Both the position numbers and the translations under genes were made by a program. From NCBI RefSeq assembly GCF_001634625.1, contig NZ_LRSE01000004.1, positions 1-64,000 on the forward strand: a stretch of DNA of 64,000 nucleotides, read 5' to 3'. Within the stretch, counting starts at the first letter, position 1. Each line of letters starts with the position of its first letter. Shown here piece by piece: positions 52,997 through 61,129 of this stretch. The stretch is from Croceicoccus bisphenolivorans (GTDB lineage Bacteria; Pseudomonadota; Alphaproteobacteria; Sphingomonadales; Sphingomonadaceae). The notes beneath the pieces were generated by a model. That model was not told where the DNA came from and did not search any database. It worked only from the letters and a program-made list of their open reading frames with translations.

Positions 52997-53635
52997 TCAA
53001 TCGATTTTCGGCTGCAGATCAGGATCGGCCTTTGCCAGCGCACGCTTGAAAGCGTCGCGCTGCACGATCTTCTGCAGGTAAGCGCGCAGATGCGGAAAAG
53101 GCGTGATGTCGCGCGGGGCAAACATCCGCATCGTCGTCAGCGGGAACATCATGATGATGTCGGCCGCGGTAAATTCGTCGCCGGCGAAATAGGGAGTTTG
53201 TGCAAGCCGTTCATTGACGACGGCAAAGGCGCGGTCGCCCCGCCAGCGCAGGCGATCGGCAATTGGTGCTTCTTCCAGTCCCGCAAAACGCATGGCCAGT
53301 TCGACCATGCCCGCCGACATCAGCGAGGCATTGGCGAAATGGAACCAGTACAGATAGTCGGGGTAGTTCGGCTGGCCCGGTGCAACGGAAAGCTTCCCGT
53401 TGCCGTAACGATGGATCAGGTATTCTATGATCGCGCCGGATTCGCCCAGCACAAGATCGCCATCGGTAATGACCGGCGCCGTGCCGAACGGGCTCAGCGC
53501 CTTGTAGGACGCGGGGCCGCCACCCGTTTCGGGATCGCGATCATGCTTGTCGAGATTGTATTCAAGGCCGAGTTCTTCGCAGAGCCAGACGATCCTGTCC
53601 GATTGCGAAATGCCCAGGTGGTGGACTGTCAACAT
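52997..53635 (-). CDS. Glutathione S-transferase family protein
   Basis: The 212-residue protein has an N-terminal thioredoxin-like domain (HHLGISQSDRIVWLCEEL) and a conserved ES pair in LGESGAIIEYLI. The all-helical C-terminal domain follows from about residue 88. Bacterial GSTs in such loci act as dehalogenases, isomerases or detoxifying enzymes. It lies between the dienelactone hydrolase and the NmrA-like gene with gaps of 18 and 21 nt, so they form one transcription unit. Confidence 0.92.
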   Translation of the reverse strand: MLTVHHLGISQSDRIVWLCEELGLEYNLDKHDRDPETGGGPASYKALSPFGTAPVITDGDLVLGESGAIIEYLIHRYGNGKLSVAPGQPNYPDYLYWFHFANASLMSAGMVELAMRFAGLEEAPIADRLRWRGDRAFAVVNERLAQTPYFAGDEFTAADIIMMFPLTTMRMFAPRDITPFPHLRAYLQKIVQRDAFKRALAKADPDLQPKID

Positions 53636-53653
53636 CGCGTTTATCTCCTTGCC

Positions 53654-54388
53654 TCAACCCGGTTTGCCGAACAGTTCTTCCAGAAACGCCAGCTGCTCGG
53701 CCCATGACCGGACATCCGCGCCGGGACTGTATCGGGCCATTTCCGGACGGCCCATCGCGTCGGCATGGACGTTGGTGAAACTGTGAACCGTGCCGCCGTA
53801 AAGGTGCATCCGCCAGTCGACGCCGCCGGCCCGCATTTCCGCTTCGAAGTCGGCACGCTGGGCGGGCGGGATCATCGGATCGTCGGCACCTATGCAGACG
53901 AGGATCTTGCCCTTGATTGCCGATGCATTCTGCGGACGGGGCGTTTGCAACCCGCTGTGGAAGCCGACGACGCCCGCAATGTCCGCGCCGCTGCGCGCCA
54001 GTTCCAGTGCGAAGGTGCCACCGATGCAGTAACCGGTGGCGACAATGCGCGATGCATCCACGCTGTCATGCGAAGCAAGCGCATCCAACGCGCCGATGCC
54101 GCGGGCACGCAGCCGACCCGCATCCTCTCGCACCGGCCCCATCAGTTCGTTTACGCGCTGCACGTCCTCGATACGCTGGCCTCCGCCATGCAGGTCGCAA
54201 GCGAGCGCGCAGTAGCCAAGGCTGGCGAGCCGCTCGGCGCGTTCGCGCACGTGGCTGCCGACGCCGAAAACATCGGGAAACAACAGTATGCCCGGACGCG
54301 GGCCTGGCGCCGTATCGTCGAAAAAAAGCGGGCTTTCCATCTGCAGCCCGTCGGCTTCGTATTTCAGGGTTTCGGATATTACCGACAT
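53654..54388 (-). CDS. Dienelactone hydrolase family protein
   Basis: The 244-residue alpha/beta hydrolase has the nucleophile C121 in GYCIGG, as in true dienelactone hydrolases. The acid is in IGADDPMIPP and the histidine in GGTVHSF. The first gene of the minus-strand unit with GST and the NmrA-like protein, it is divergent from a TetR regulator 163 nt away. It probably hydrolyses a lactone formed after ring cleavage. No chlorocatechol genes are near, so another lactone is likely. Confidence 0.92.
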   Translation of the reverse strand: MSVISETLKYEADGLQMESPLFFDDTAPGPRPGILLFPDVFGVGSHVRERAERLASLGYCALACDLHGGGQRIEDVQRVNELMGPVREDAGRLRARGIGALDALASHDSVDASRIVATGYCIGGTFALELARSGADIAGVVGFHSGLQTPRPQNASAIKGKILVCIGADDPMIPPAQRADFEAEMRAGGVDWRMHLYGGTVHSFTNVHADAMGRPEMARYSPGADVRSWAEQLAFLEELFGKPG

Positions 54389-54423
54389 CGCTTTACTCCC
54401 GCTTTCGCTGCCAGCGAGTGCAG

Positions 54424-54438
54424 ATATATTAGATATAT
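54424..54438. promoter_or_regulatory. Dyad ATATAT-TAG-ATATAT, candidate TetR operator
   Basis: Palindromic 15-mer in the region between divergent dienelactone hydrolase and TetR genes, 35 bp from the hydrolase start. Typical position for a TetR autoregulatory operator. Confidence 0.4.
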
Positions 54439-54551
54439 GTCAAATAACTTTCGACAGCCCGCTCCGCCCTGCTGGCATCCGCGACTTCGATGGTGTAGCG
54501 ACAAGGTGCAGGAGCGGTATTGGCGCGATCGGGAACGTGAAAGAGGCAAGA

Positions 54552-55205
54552 TTGGCAAAAGAGGCAGTGGCGCCGAAACGGGCAAAGCGCGGGCGACCGA
54601 TCAAGGTTACGCGCGAGCGATTGGCAGAAGCGGCTTCCGAGCTGGGTTTTGCGGAATTCAAGCTGACCGAAGTGGCCCGCAAGCTCAACGTGTCGCTGCA
54701 GACGCTGTACAACCACGTGAAGGACCGCGAGGAACTGCTCCATCTGGCGGCAGAAGTTCTGGAGCAGGACAGCCCCAAGTCAGCCGTTTCAGACTGTTCG
54801 TGGGAAGAATGGTGGATGGAGCGTGCTCAGTTCATGCTCAGCAAGTATCGCCGGACGCCGGGCCTGGCGACGATTCTGGCCAACCGCCCGTTGGCGAACG
54901 TTCCGCCCTATCTTGAACAGTGGGAAGCGGCGCAGATCATGGCGGAGAAGGAGGGCTTCAAGCCTCTGGAAGCGCTTTGGGCCAACATGGCAGTCCACGA
55001 GTTGATTTTCAGCTGGGTGTGCCGTGAAGAACAGGCCGGAAAGCTGCCTTCGTGTAAGGAGGGCCCTTCTGAACCGCCCGAGGGGTTCCGCGAAATTGCG
55101 CCGCACTTTACGCATGCAGCGGACAAGGCGATCGGCGAAAGCACCGACGCCAGGTTCGATATGACGCTTAAGGCGCTGATGACCGGGTTGCTGGCAACGA
55201 AATGA
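54552..55205 (+). CDS. TetR-family regulator
   Basis: The protein is about 217 residues from a TTG at 54552, with AAAGAGG 6 nt upstream; a GTG at 54537 is an alternative. The N-terminal helix-turn-helix has AKRGRPIKVTRERLAEAASELG and KLNVSLQTLYNHVKDREEL. It is followed by a helical ligand domain. It is divergent from the dienelactone hydrolase operon and probably represses it. The ligand is unknown. Confidence 0.85.
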   Translation: MAKEAVAPKRAKRGRPIKVTRERLAEAASELGFAEFKLTEVARKLNVSLQTLYNHVKDREELLHLAAEVLEQDSPKSAVSDCSWEEWWMERAQFMLSKYRRTPGLATILANRPLANVPPYLEQWEAAQIMAEKEGFKPLEALWANMAVHELIFSWVCREEQAGKLPSCKEGPSEPPEGFREIAPHFTHAADKAIGESTDARFDMTLKALMTGLLATK

Positions 55206-55515
55206 CGCCGCACAAGCGGTTGCATGATTGACAAATTTTGTCGAGCCGGTCGAACCGGCCTTTCGCCCGTCATTATTTTAGTCTAGTAAAATTAATGACG
55301 GAGCCCAGGTTCAGAAATTTGGTTTATCAGATTGCGCAGTATTCGCGCGCGATGGGTAGCAGGAAGGTTGGCCGGACGGCTACGGGTTTTGCCTGTTACC
55401 GGCGGGGCATCTCGTTGGCTCGAAAGTGCGGACGAAGGTCAGTGGCCCGATTGATCTATCGGCCGGTTCTTCGATCGAGATTTTTCAATTCAGACATCAA
55501 TGCGGAGTAGGGTGC
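55206..55515. other. Noncoding region with long palindrome
   Basis: These 310 bases between the TetR and SDR genes contain no convincing gene. They hold a 31-base palindrome (55269-55299) and the SDR promoter. Nothing else recognisable was found. Confidence 0.55.
55269..55299. promoter_or_regulatory. Long AT-rich palindrome upstream of SDR
   Basis: Arms GTCATTA-TTTTA (55269-55280) and TAAAA-TTAATGAC (55287-55299) around GTCTAG pair with one extra A on the right. It lacks a GC stem and T-tail, so it reads as an operator rather than a terminator. It lies about 220 bp upstream of the SDR start. Confidence 0.5.
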
Positions 55516-56262
55516 ATGGCAGGTCGTTTCGAAGGGCAGAGTTTCGTCATCACTGGTGGGACGAACGGTATCGGTCTGGGAACCGCGCGGCGCATCGTGA
55601 CAGAGGGCGGGCGCGTACTGGTTACTGGCCGCAACCCCGAGCGTCTTGCCGCGGCAGAGGCGATCGAGGGCGTCCATGCAATTGCCAACGATGCTGCCGA
55701 TCCCGCAGCCGCCCCTGCTCTGGCCCAGGCGGCCAGGGATCTGTTCGGCACGGTCGACGGCGTGTTCCTGAACGCCGGCATGGGCGTGATCAGCCCGTTG
55801 AGCGACATCACCGAAGAACTCTACCGCAAGCAATTCGATCTTAACGTCGGCGGCGTCCTGTTCGGGGCGCAGGCTCTGGCGCCGGTGATCAAGCAGGATG
55901 GTTGCATGCTGCTGATGGCGTCCGGCGTGAAGACAAAGGGTATTCCGGGCGCGATCCTCTATGCCGGATCCAAGGGCGCCGTGCGGTCGATCGCGATGGT
56001 TCTCGCGCGCGAGTTGAAACCGCAGGGGATTCGGGTGAACACGATCAGTCCAGGACCGATAGAAACCGATTTCCACGGCCCCGCATCCAATGATCCGGGA
56101 CAGGCAGAAGAAATCGCCGAACTGCTCCGTGCGATGATCCCGCTGGGCCGCATGGGCCGGCTGGAAGAGGCTGTCGCGGTTGCGACTTTCCTCCTCTCGA
56201 ACGAGGCAACCTTCGTAACCGGCGCGGACTATCCGGTCGATGGTGGGGAAGCCCAGCTCTGA
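55516..56262 (+). CDS. SDR oxidoreductase
   Basis: The protein is 248 residues from the ATG at 55516, preceded by GGAGTAGGG. The classical SDR pattern is seen: TGGTNGIGLGTARR near residue 13, NAGMGVISPL, MASGVKT with catalytic Ser, then YAGSK. PGPIETDFHG is present, and the C-terminus is DYPVDGG. It is followed 41 nt later by a hydratase-like gene and probably co-transcribed. Substrate unknown. Confidence 0.92.
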   Translation: MAGRFEGQSFVITGGTNGIGLGTARRIVTEGGRVLVTGRNPERLAAAEAIEGVHAIANDAADPAAAPALAQAARDLFGTVDGVFLNAGMGVISPLSDITEELYRKQFDLNVGGVLFGAQALAPVIKQDGCMLLMASGVKTKGIPGAILYAGSKGAVRSIAMVLARELKPQGIRVNTISPGPIETDFHGPASNDPGQAEEIAELLRAMIPLGRMGRLEEAVAVATFLLSNEATFVTGADYPVDGGEAQL

Positions 56263-56303
56263 CATTCCTGAATTTGCGCAAAGGGGAAAGAAGGGCGCCT
56301 GCC

Positions 56304-57119
56304 ATGAATGACAATCAGCTCATCGATCTGCTGGAAAAAGCCCGTAGCGACAACGATCCTGCCCACGACATCGCGAAGGCGATGCCCGACCTTACCCTTC
56401 TCGATGCATACCGGCTGCAGCACGGCTACAAGCGGCGTCTGGCAGGGCAGGGCGACCCGCATGTCGGCTACCGCGTTTCGATGACCACTCGCGCCGGACT
56501 GATCGAATCCGTCAATCTTGGCATCCTGCCGCCCGAAGCGTTGGACCGTCCGCTCAATCCGGTTTTCACTGCGCTGTCGCAATCCAATCTTGGGACCGAT
56601 GCCTGCTTTGTGGAAGCTCACCCCGACTATTACATGTATGCCGAAGCCGAAGTGGCGATGGTCATCGCGAAACCGCTTGCCGGCCCTGGCGTAACCCCCG
56701 AACGGGCGCGCATGGCCGTGGCGGGATTTTACGCGGGCTTCGACATGGCGCAGATCCCGAAGAACTCGCCCTTCGGTTTCCAGCACAAGGTCGCATCGGC
56801 CTGCTCGCCTATTGATACGCGCATTATTCTCGGCCCCAAGATGACCGAACCGACGATCGATCTGCGGCTGGAAGGCGTGCTTGTCAGCATCGATGGCGAA
56901 GCGCGCGCATCGGCAACGGCCTGGGAATGCCTCGGCGACCCGATCAACGCCGTTGCATTCCTGGCGAACAAGCTGGGCGAGATCGGGGAATCTCTGCAAC
57001 CCGGCCAGATCGTGATCACCGGATGCCTGCCCATTCCGCAGCAGATCAAGCCTGGCGAAAGGCTGGCCTGCGCCGAATTTACGCGGCTTGGCCGGGTGAC
57101 GGCACGGATTGCGGCATAG
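56304..57119 (+). CDS. 2-keto-4-pentenoate hydratase-like protein
   Basis: The 271-residue protein is of the MhpD/FAH-related fold. It has QHGYKRRLAGQGDPHVGYRV near residue 38, YAEAEVAMVIAKPL with metal-binding Glu near residue 115, and GQIVITGCLPIPQQIKPG. Such enzymes hydrate 2-hydroxy-dienoates or decarboxylate oxalocrotonate after ring meta-cleavage. No extradiol dioxygenase gene is beside it, though the cupins or VOC protein could supply the cleavage. ATG at 56304 has AAGGG upstream. Confidence 0.9.
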   Translation: MNDNQLIDLLEKARSDNDPAHDIAKAMPDLTLLDAYRLQHGYKRRLAGQGDPHVGYRVSMTTRAGLIESVNLGILPPEALDRPLNPVFTALSQSNLGTDACFVEAHPDYYMYAEAEVAMVIAKPLAGPGVTPERARMAVAGFYAGFDMAQIPKNSPFGFQHKVASACSPIDTRIILGPKMTEPTIDLRLEGVLVSIDGEARASATAWECLGDPINAVAFLANKLGEIGESLQPGQIVITGCLPIPQQIKPGERLACAEFTRLGRVTARIAA

Positions 57120-57156
57120 CGGCGACCTTCGCCGCCGCTATGTCGCGATGGTGCTT

Positions 57157-57687
57157 CTATTCCTGGCCGGGATGTGAAAAGCTGCGCGGCATGTTGCGGG
57201 TCGGGTGGTTTTCCGCAACGAAAACGGGGCGCATTTCCAGGCGCTTCATCAGCCAGGTATCGTCAGGCTGCCGGCGGATGTCGACGGTGACGTCGTAAAT
57301 GGCGTAGGCCTTTTCTAGCGGCAGCGGCAGGTCACCCGATCCGCCGAAATGCATCATCACAGCGCGCGCCGTCACCTTCCCGTCGGACGACAGTTCGTTA
57401 AAGTCGAAGCCGTAATTGGACATGATGTGCCGGGAGTGTCGGTCGCCGTTCTGCTGGCGACCCAGTTCCTCGCGATAGGCGCCGACCTTGCGAACCCCTT
57501 CGCGGCCCTGCGCGTCGACCATGCCTTCGATGATGAACGCGCCGTCCTCCATGAAGAAGGCTTCCGCGCGCGAGCCGTGGCTTTTTTCCGCCTCCATCCA
57601 GAAGCTTGCGACGAAGTTCTGGATCGCCACGCTGGCGACCGCTTCCTCCGTCGATGCCGTTCTGACGCTGCTTTTCAAATCTACCAT
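57157..57687 (-). CDS. SnoaL/NTF2-like protein
   Basis: The 176-residue NTF2-like protein resembles the one at 43226 in length and layout. VAIQNFVASFWMEAEKSHGSR is at the N-terminus, MEDGAFIIEG follows, SRHIMSNYGFDF lies mid-protein, and W-L-M-KRLEMRPVFVAENH ends the fold. It is convergent with the hydratase-like gene and divergent from a binding-protein gene. Function is unknown; a subunit or isomerase is possible. Confidence 0.82.
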   Translation of the reverse strand: MVDLKSSVRTASTEEAVASVAIQNFVASFWMEAEKSHGSRAEAFFMEDGAFIIEGMVDAQGREGVRKVGAYREELGRQQNGDRHSRHIMSNYGFDFNELSSDGKVTARAVMMHFGGSGDLPLPLEKAYAIYDVTVDIRRQPDDTWLMKRLEMRPVFVAENHPTRNMPRSFSHPGQE

Positions 57688-57896
57688 CAGCTGCCCTTTC
57701 CCGAAGCGAACGATCAGCTGTGTATCAACCGATATGTCCGAATACGCCTATTTTTAGAATCAATTCCAGATAATATCCGGGACTGTCAATCTCTTCGTGA
57801 TTCCTTCGTAGGATAGCGTTGTCGCCGGATTGACCGGATAAATATGAGATCCCTATAATATTTTCCAAGTGACAGTACGAGAGGATGCGTCAGCCC

Positions 57897-59036
57897 ATGT
57901 CCGAACATTCACCTGAGCCGATCAAGGTGGGCATGGTCGTGCCGTTTTCGGGCCTTCCCGCGCTGCGCGAAAACGGTGTTCGCATCCATGCCGGCACAGC
58001 GGCATGGATCAATGTCTACAACGCGCGTTGCGAACGGCGCGATCGCCAGATCGATCTTCTGGTTGAGGACAATGGCTACGATATCGAAATCACTGCCAGG
58101 GCCATCCGCAAGCTGAACGAGGAAGACGGCGTCGTTGCTTTGCTCAACACCAACGGTACGCCGCAGCTGACTGCTGCCTTGCCCTATCTTGAACAGGAAG
58201 CTTTGCCGCTACTGCTTCCTTTCGCGGGCGACAAGCAGTGGTACGATCCGGTGCGTCGGGGCTTGTTCGGCGTGCAGCCGCCGTTCAACGAATCCGGTTA
58301 CTTACTGGGGCAGTGGGCGGCTGAAGAGGGGCATTGCAAGGTCGTTGTATTCCATCCCGACTATCCGGAAATCTCGGTTGAAATGGCGGAGCTTGCGCAG
58401 CAAGGGTACCACGCGGTCGGCCTTGCCGGTGGCAGCGTTGTGCCGGTCTGTGTGCCGCTGGGTTCGACAGATGGGGAGGCGCTTGCGGACGCGATCATGG
58501 CGCATGATCCCGATGCCGTGATTGTGCTCGTCAACTGGCCCGAACTGACTGCGGCGATGGCCGTGTTGAAAGAGCGCGGCGTGCGCCTGTCGCTCTATTC
58601 ATGGGCCGCAAACGTGACGCGCCAGATCGCGGAAATCGGCGAGGGCCTTCTGGAAGGCATGAAGGGCCATGCCGCCCCCATCCTTGCACCGGATGCCGAT
58701 GCCCCCGTCGCAGCGCTCTACCGCGAGGCATTGGCGCAATATTTCCCCGAACAAGTGCCCGATGTCCTGTCCATGACTGCTTTTGCACACGCCAGGATCT
58801 TCACCGATGTCATTGAACGCATCGACGGCCCGATCACACGCGAAAGCCTGGTGGCAGCGTTCGAGACCGCGGGCGAGATTGACGCCGACATCCTTCCGCC
58901 TGTCCGCTTTTCGGAAGACCGGCACATGGGAGCCACCGCCATCCAGCCTATGTTGATAAGCGATGGCAAATGGCAGCCGTGCGGAGAGCCGTCGCCGCTG
59001 CCTTACGATCGGCCAAAGGTTACCGCGTCGGCTTGA
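57897..59036 (+). CDS. Leucine-binding-type periplasmic-binding fold protein, no signal peptide
   Basis: The 379-residue type I periplasmic-binding-protein fold (Peripla_BP_6-like) begins directly with MSEHSPEPIKVGMVVPFSG: the first beta strand is at the start, and no hydrophobic signal precedes it. Family marks are LVEDNGYDIEITARAIRKL and NTNGTPQLTAALPYL. It is like AmiC-type cytoplasmic sensors or a misplaced ABC binding protein. No permease or ATPase genes are near. It overlaps the end of the convergent TetR gene by 17 nt. Confidence 0.85.
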   Translation: MSEHSPEPIKVGMVVPFSGLPALRENGVRIHAGTAAWINVYNARCERRDRQIDLLVEDNGYDIEITARAIRKLNEEDGVVALLNTNGTPQLTAALPYLEQEALPLLLPFAGDKQWYDPVRRGLFGVQPPFNESGYLLGQWAAEEGHCKVVVFHPDYPEISVEMAELAQQGYHAVGLAGGSVVPVCVPLGSTDGEALADAIMAHDPDAVIVLVNWPELTAAMAVLKERGVRLSLYSWAANVTRQIAEIGEGLLEGMKGHAAPILAPDADAPVAALYREALAQYFPEQVPDVLSMTAFAHARIFTDVIERIDGPITRESLVAAFETAGEIDADILPPVRFSEDRHMGATAIQPMLISDGKWQPCGEPSPLPYDRPKVTASA

Positions 59037-59643
59037 GGTCCGGCTCGCGTACACCCAGCATCCGCATGGTCAGATCGATGAACTCGTCAATCACGTCCGG
59101 ACCGGCCGTACCGTCGATCTGCTGACGGATCGCGGTCATCAGAACGCTGTGTATGGCATCGACTTCGAATGCCGTACCCCTGATGTCGAAAAGACCGCTT
59201 GCTATCCCCCGGTCCAACATCCCGCTGCCCTGGCTTTTGAGCAGCTCCCGTAACCGGGGCACTGCTGCATGGGTCGCCAGCATCGCCCTTGCCCAGCGGG
59301 GATCCTCGACAACGAACTCGAAGAATGATCGCAGCGCCAGCAGCATGCGTTTCAGGAACTCAGGTTCGCCCTGCTCGACCTCATAGACCCGGCGCAGGAT
59401 TTGCGCTGCCGGCTCTATGATCGCGGCGTCGATGATCGCGTCCTTGTTCCTGAAATACAGGTAGAACGTGGCGTTCGAGACCTTGGCGGTTTTGGTGATG
59501 AGGAGGATCGAGGTGGCTTCGTAGCCAATATGCCCCAGTTCTCTGATCGTCGCGTCGATCAGTTTGGCTCTGGTCCGTTCCCCCTTGCGCGTAACCTGTT
59601 CGATAGTGTCGCTCTGCCCTGCAAGGTGCATCTGTTTTGGCAA
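59020..59643 (-). CDS. TetR-family regulator
   Basis: The 207-residue protein has an N-terminal helix-turn-helix (about 20-68) with TRAKLIDATIRELGHIGYEATS and KVSNATFYLYFRNKDAIIDAA. The C-terminal helical ligand domain ends in MRMLGV. Its 3' end overlaps the binding-protein gene by 17 nt, so the two are convergent. It might respond to the ligand of that protein. Its target is not clear from the sequence. Confidence 0.9.
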   Translation of the reverse strand: MPKQMHLAGQSDTIEQVTRKGERTRAKLIDATIRELGHIGYEATSILLITKTAKVSNATFYLYFRNKDAIIDAAIIEPAAQILRRVYEVEQGEPEFLKRMLLALRSFFEFVVEDPRWARAMLATHAAVPRLRELLKSQGSGMLDRGIASGLFDIRGTAFEVDAIHSVLMTAIRQQIDGTAGPDVIDEFIDLTMRMLGVREPDLKPTR

Positions 59644-59888
59644 CGATATTGCGCTGTTTGATTAACAGGCCTCTGCCATCGGGGCAAGCTGGCCGGCTGT
59701 GTCCTCAGTGCGATCGCCCGGCACGTGTGATGCCCGTACTGCAGGTGGCGATTGCGGAGAAGTGAGCCGGATGGCTGACACGGAAAGGCGCCAGATCTTC
59801 TTGGGCATTCCGTGTTCGGCAGCGGCAACCGGACCCCTCCCAAGAAAGAACGAGGCAGCCGTGTCTGGCGTTTGAGTGATTGTAAAGG

Positions 59889-59973
59889 TGGTACGGACGG
59901 CGGGACTCGAACCCGCACGATCAAAGATCAGGGGATTTTAAGTCCCCGGCGTCTACCATTCCGCCACGTCCGC
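59889..59973 (-). tRNA. tRNA-Leu (UAA)
   Basis: The 85-nt cloverleaf with encoded CCA has an acceptor stem GCGGACG/CGTCCGT (with one G-U pair), the D-arm GGCGGAATGGTAGACGC and the anticodon arm GGGGA-CTTAAAA-TCCCC. The anticodon is TAA, reading UUA/UUG. A long variable arm (class II) and the T-arm CGGGTTCGAGTCCCG complete it. The 3' end faces the catabolic region to the left. Confidence 0.95.
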
Positions 59974-60073
59974 CCATTGCCTGGCAACAAGTGTCGCGCA
60001 CGATCAGGGCCGCGCACCACTAGGCAAGCGCTGGGCGGTTCGCAATCTTCGAATTTTCGCGAGGCGAGATCGC

Positions 60074-60355
60074 TCAGTCGGCGTTGAGCCGATCGCGCAT
60101 ATCCTTGCCGGCCTTGAAATACGGGACGCGCTTGCTTGGCACGTCGACCGTTGTGCCGGTACGCGGATTGCGACCGGTGCGTGCCGCGCGTTCGCGCGTA
60201 GAAAACGCGCCGAAGCCGCGCAGTTCTACCCGACCGCCGTTCGCCAGCCTTTCGGCAATGGCGTCGAAGAAGCAGGAAACAACCGCTTCCACTTCTTCCG
60301 GACGCAGTTCCGGGTTTTCCTCGGCCAGAGCCTGAACCAATTCCGATCTAATCAT
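60074..60355 (-). CDS. ihfB: Integration host factor subunit beta
   Basis: The 93-residue DNA-binding protein of the HU/IHF family starts [17 protein letters not shown]. It has [25 protein letters not shown], covering the DNA-bending arm, and ends [11 protein letters not shown]. Length and motif match IHF beta rather than HU. It bends DNA as a heterodimer with IHF alpha, encoded elsewhere. The start at 60355 is fixed by family length; the frame stays open upstream without support. Confidence 0.95.
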   Translation of the reverse strand: MIRSELVQALAEENPELRPEEVEAVVSCFFDAIAERLANGGRVELRGFGAFSTRERAARTGRNPRTGTTVDVPSKRVPYFKAGKDMRDRLNAD

Positions 60356-60605
60356 GCCTACCCCGCCTGCCGTAGAGCGCGACCCCCTTCGACAGCTATC
60401 GCCGAGCGCACGGCGATATCCCTTGGCAGAACCTTCCGTCCCCTGATGGAACTGCCACTGGTTTCGAATGCGTGCGCTTGTCCAAAACGCAGTTGTCCGA
60501 AAGCTGTTGCAGAGTGTGCCACCGGCACCCGCGCCATGCAATAACTATTGCAAATGATGTGATTTTGGGACGGTTCCGCGAAATCGGGTGATCGTCGCCC
60601 GATTG

Positions 60606-60971
60606 TCATGAAACCGCGCTGCGGGCCAGCAGATCGGCAAGATCGAGATCGAGGAGCCGGATCCGTTCGGCCACTGCGGGCCATTCCTCGGTCAGGAACT
60701 GCTTGCGTTCCGTATCTACCAGTCGCCCCCGCGCTCCGGGAACCACGGCAATCCCGATACCGCGACGCACTTCCAGCAGCCCGTCATCCTGAAACTGCTG
60801 GTACGCCTTGGCGACGGTAAGCGGGTTTGCACCCTGTTCGGCGGCAAAGGCGCGAACGGAGGGGAGCAATTCGCCTTCGGCATAGCGCCCGTCGATGATC
60901 GCCGCCGCGATCTCGTCGCGAAGGCGCAGATAGACGGGGCGTGTCGCCTGTGTTCCGGTAGGGCGCGGCAT
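60606..60971 (-). CDS. GntR-family regulator, YtrA-like
   Basis: The 121-residue protein has a GntR winged helix (about 13-80) with RPVYLRLRDEIAAAIIDG and LPSVRAFAAEQGANPLTVAKAYQQF. A short C-terminal helix follows, without a ligand domain. This size fits the YtrA subgroup that usually controls ABC transporters. No such transporter is next to it. It diverges from the peptide-transporter gene, which it may regulate. Confidence 0.9.
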   Translation of the reverse strand: MPRPTGTQATRPVYLRLRDEIAAAIIDGRYAEGELLPSVRAFAAEQGANPLTVAKAYQQFQDDGLLEVRRGIGIAVVPGARGRLVDTERKQFLTEEWPAVAERIRLLDLDLADLLARSAVS

Positions 60972-61129
60972 GGGTGGTCTAGTGCCATAATACAGCGGGT
61001 CAGGTCAAGGATTCGCGACCTGTCTGGCGCGGCGCGAAATTGGTCACAAATGTAACAAACCACTTCACATGACGGGTTTCTGCGTTAAGTCTTCGCAGCT
61101 TGCGGGGACAGCCAGGAGCGATCGAGCAG

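Noticed and set aside
54421-54442. Further copy of the TGATATATCA operator
   Set aside because: The sequence contains GATATAT, but its symmetry is different (ATATAT-TAG-ATATAT), and it lies beside a TetR gene. It is listed as a separate candidate.
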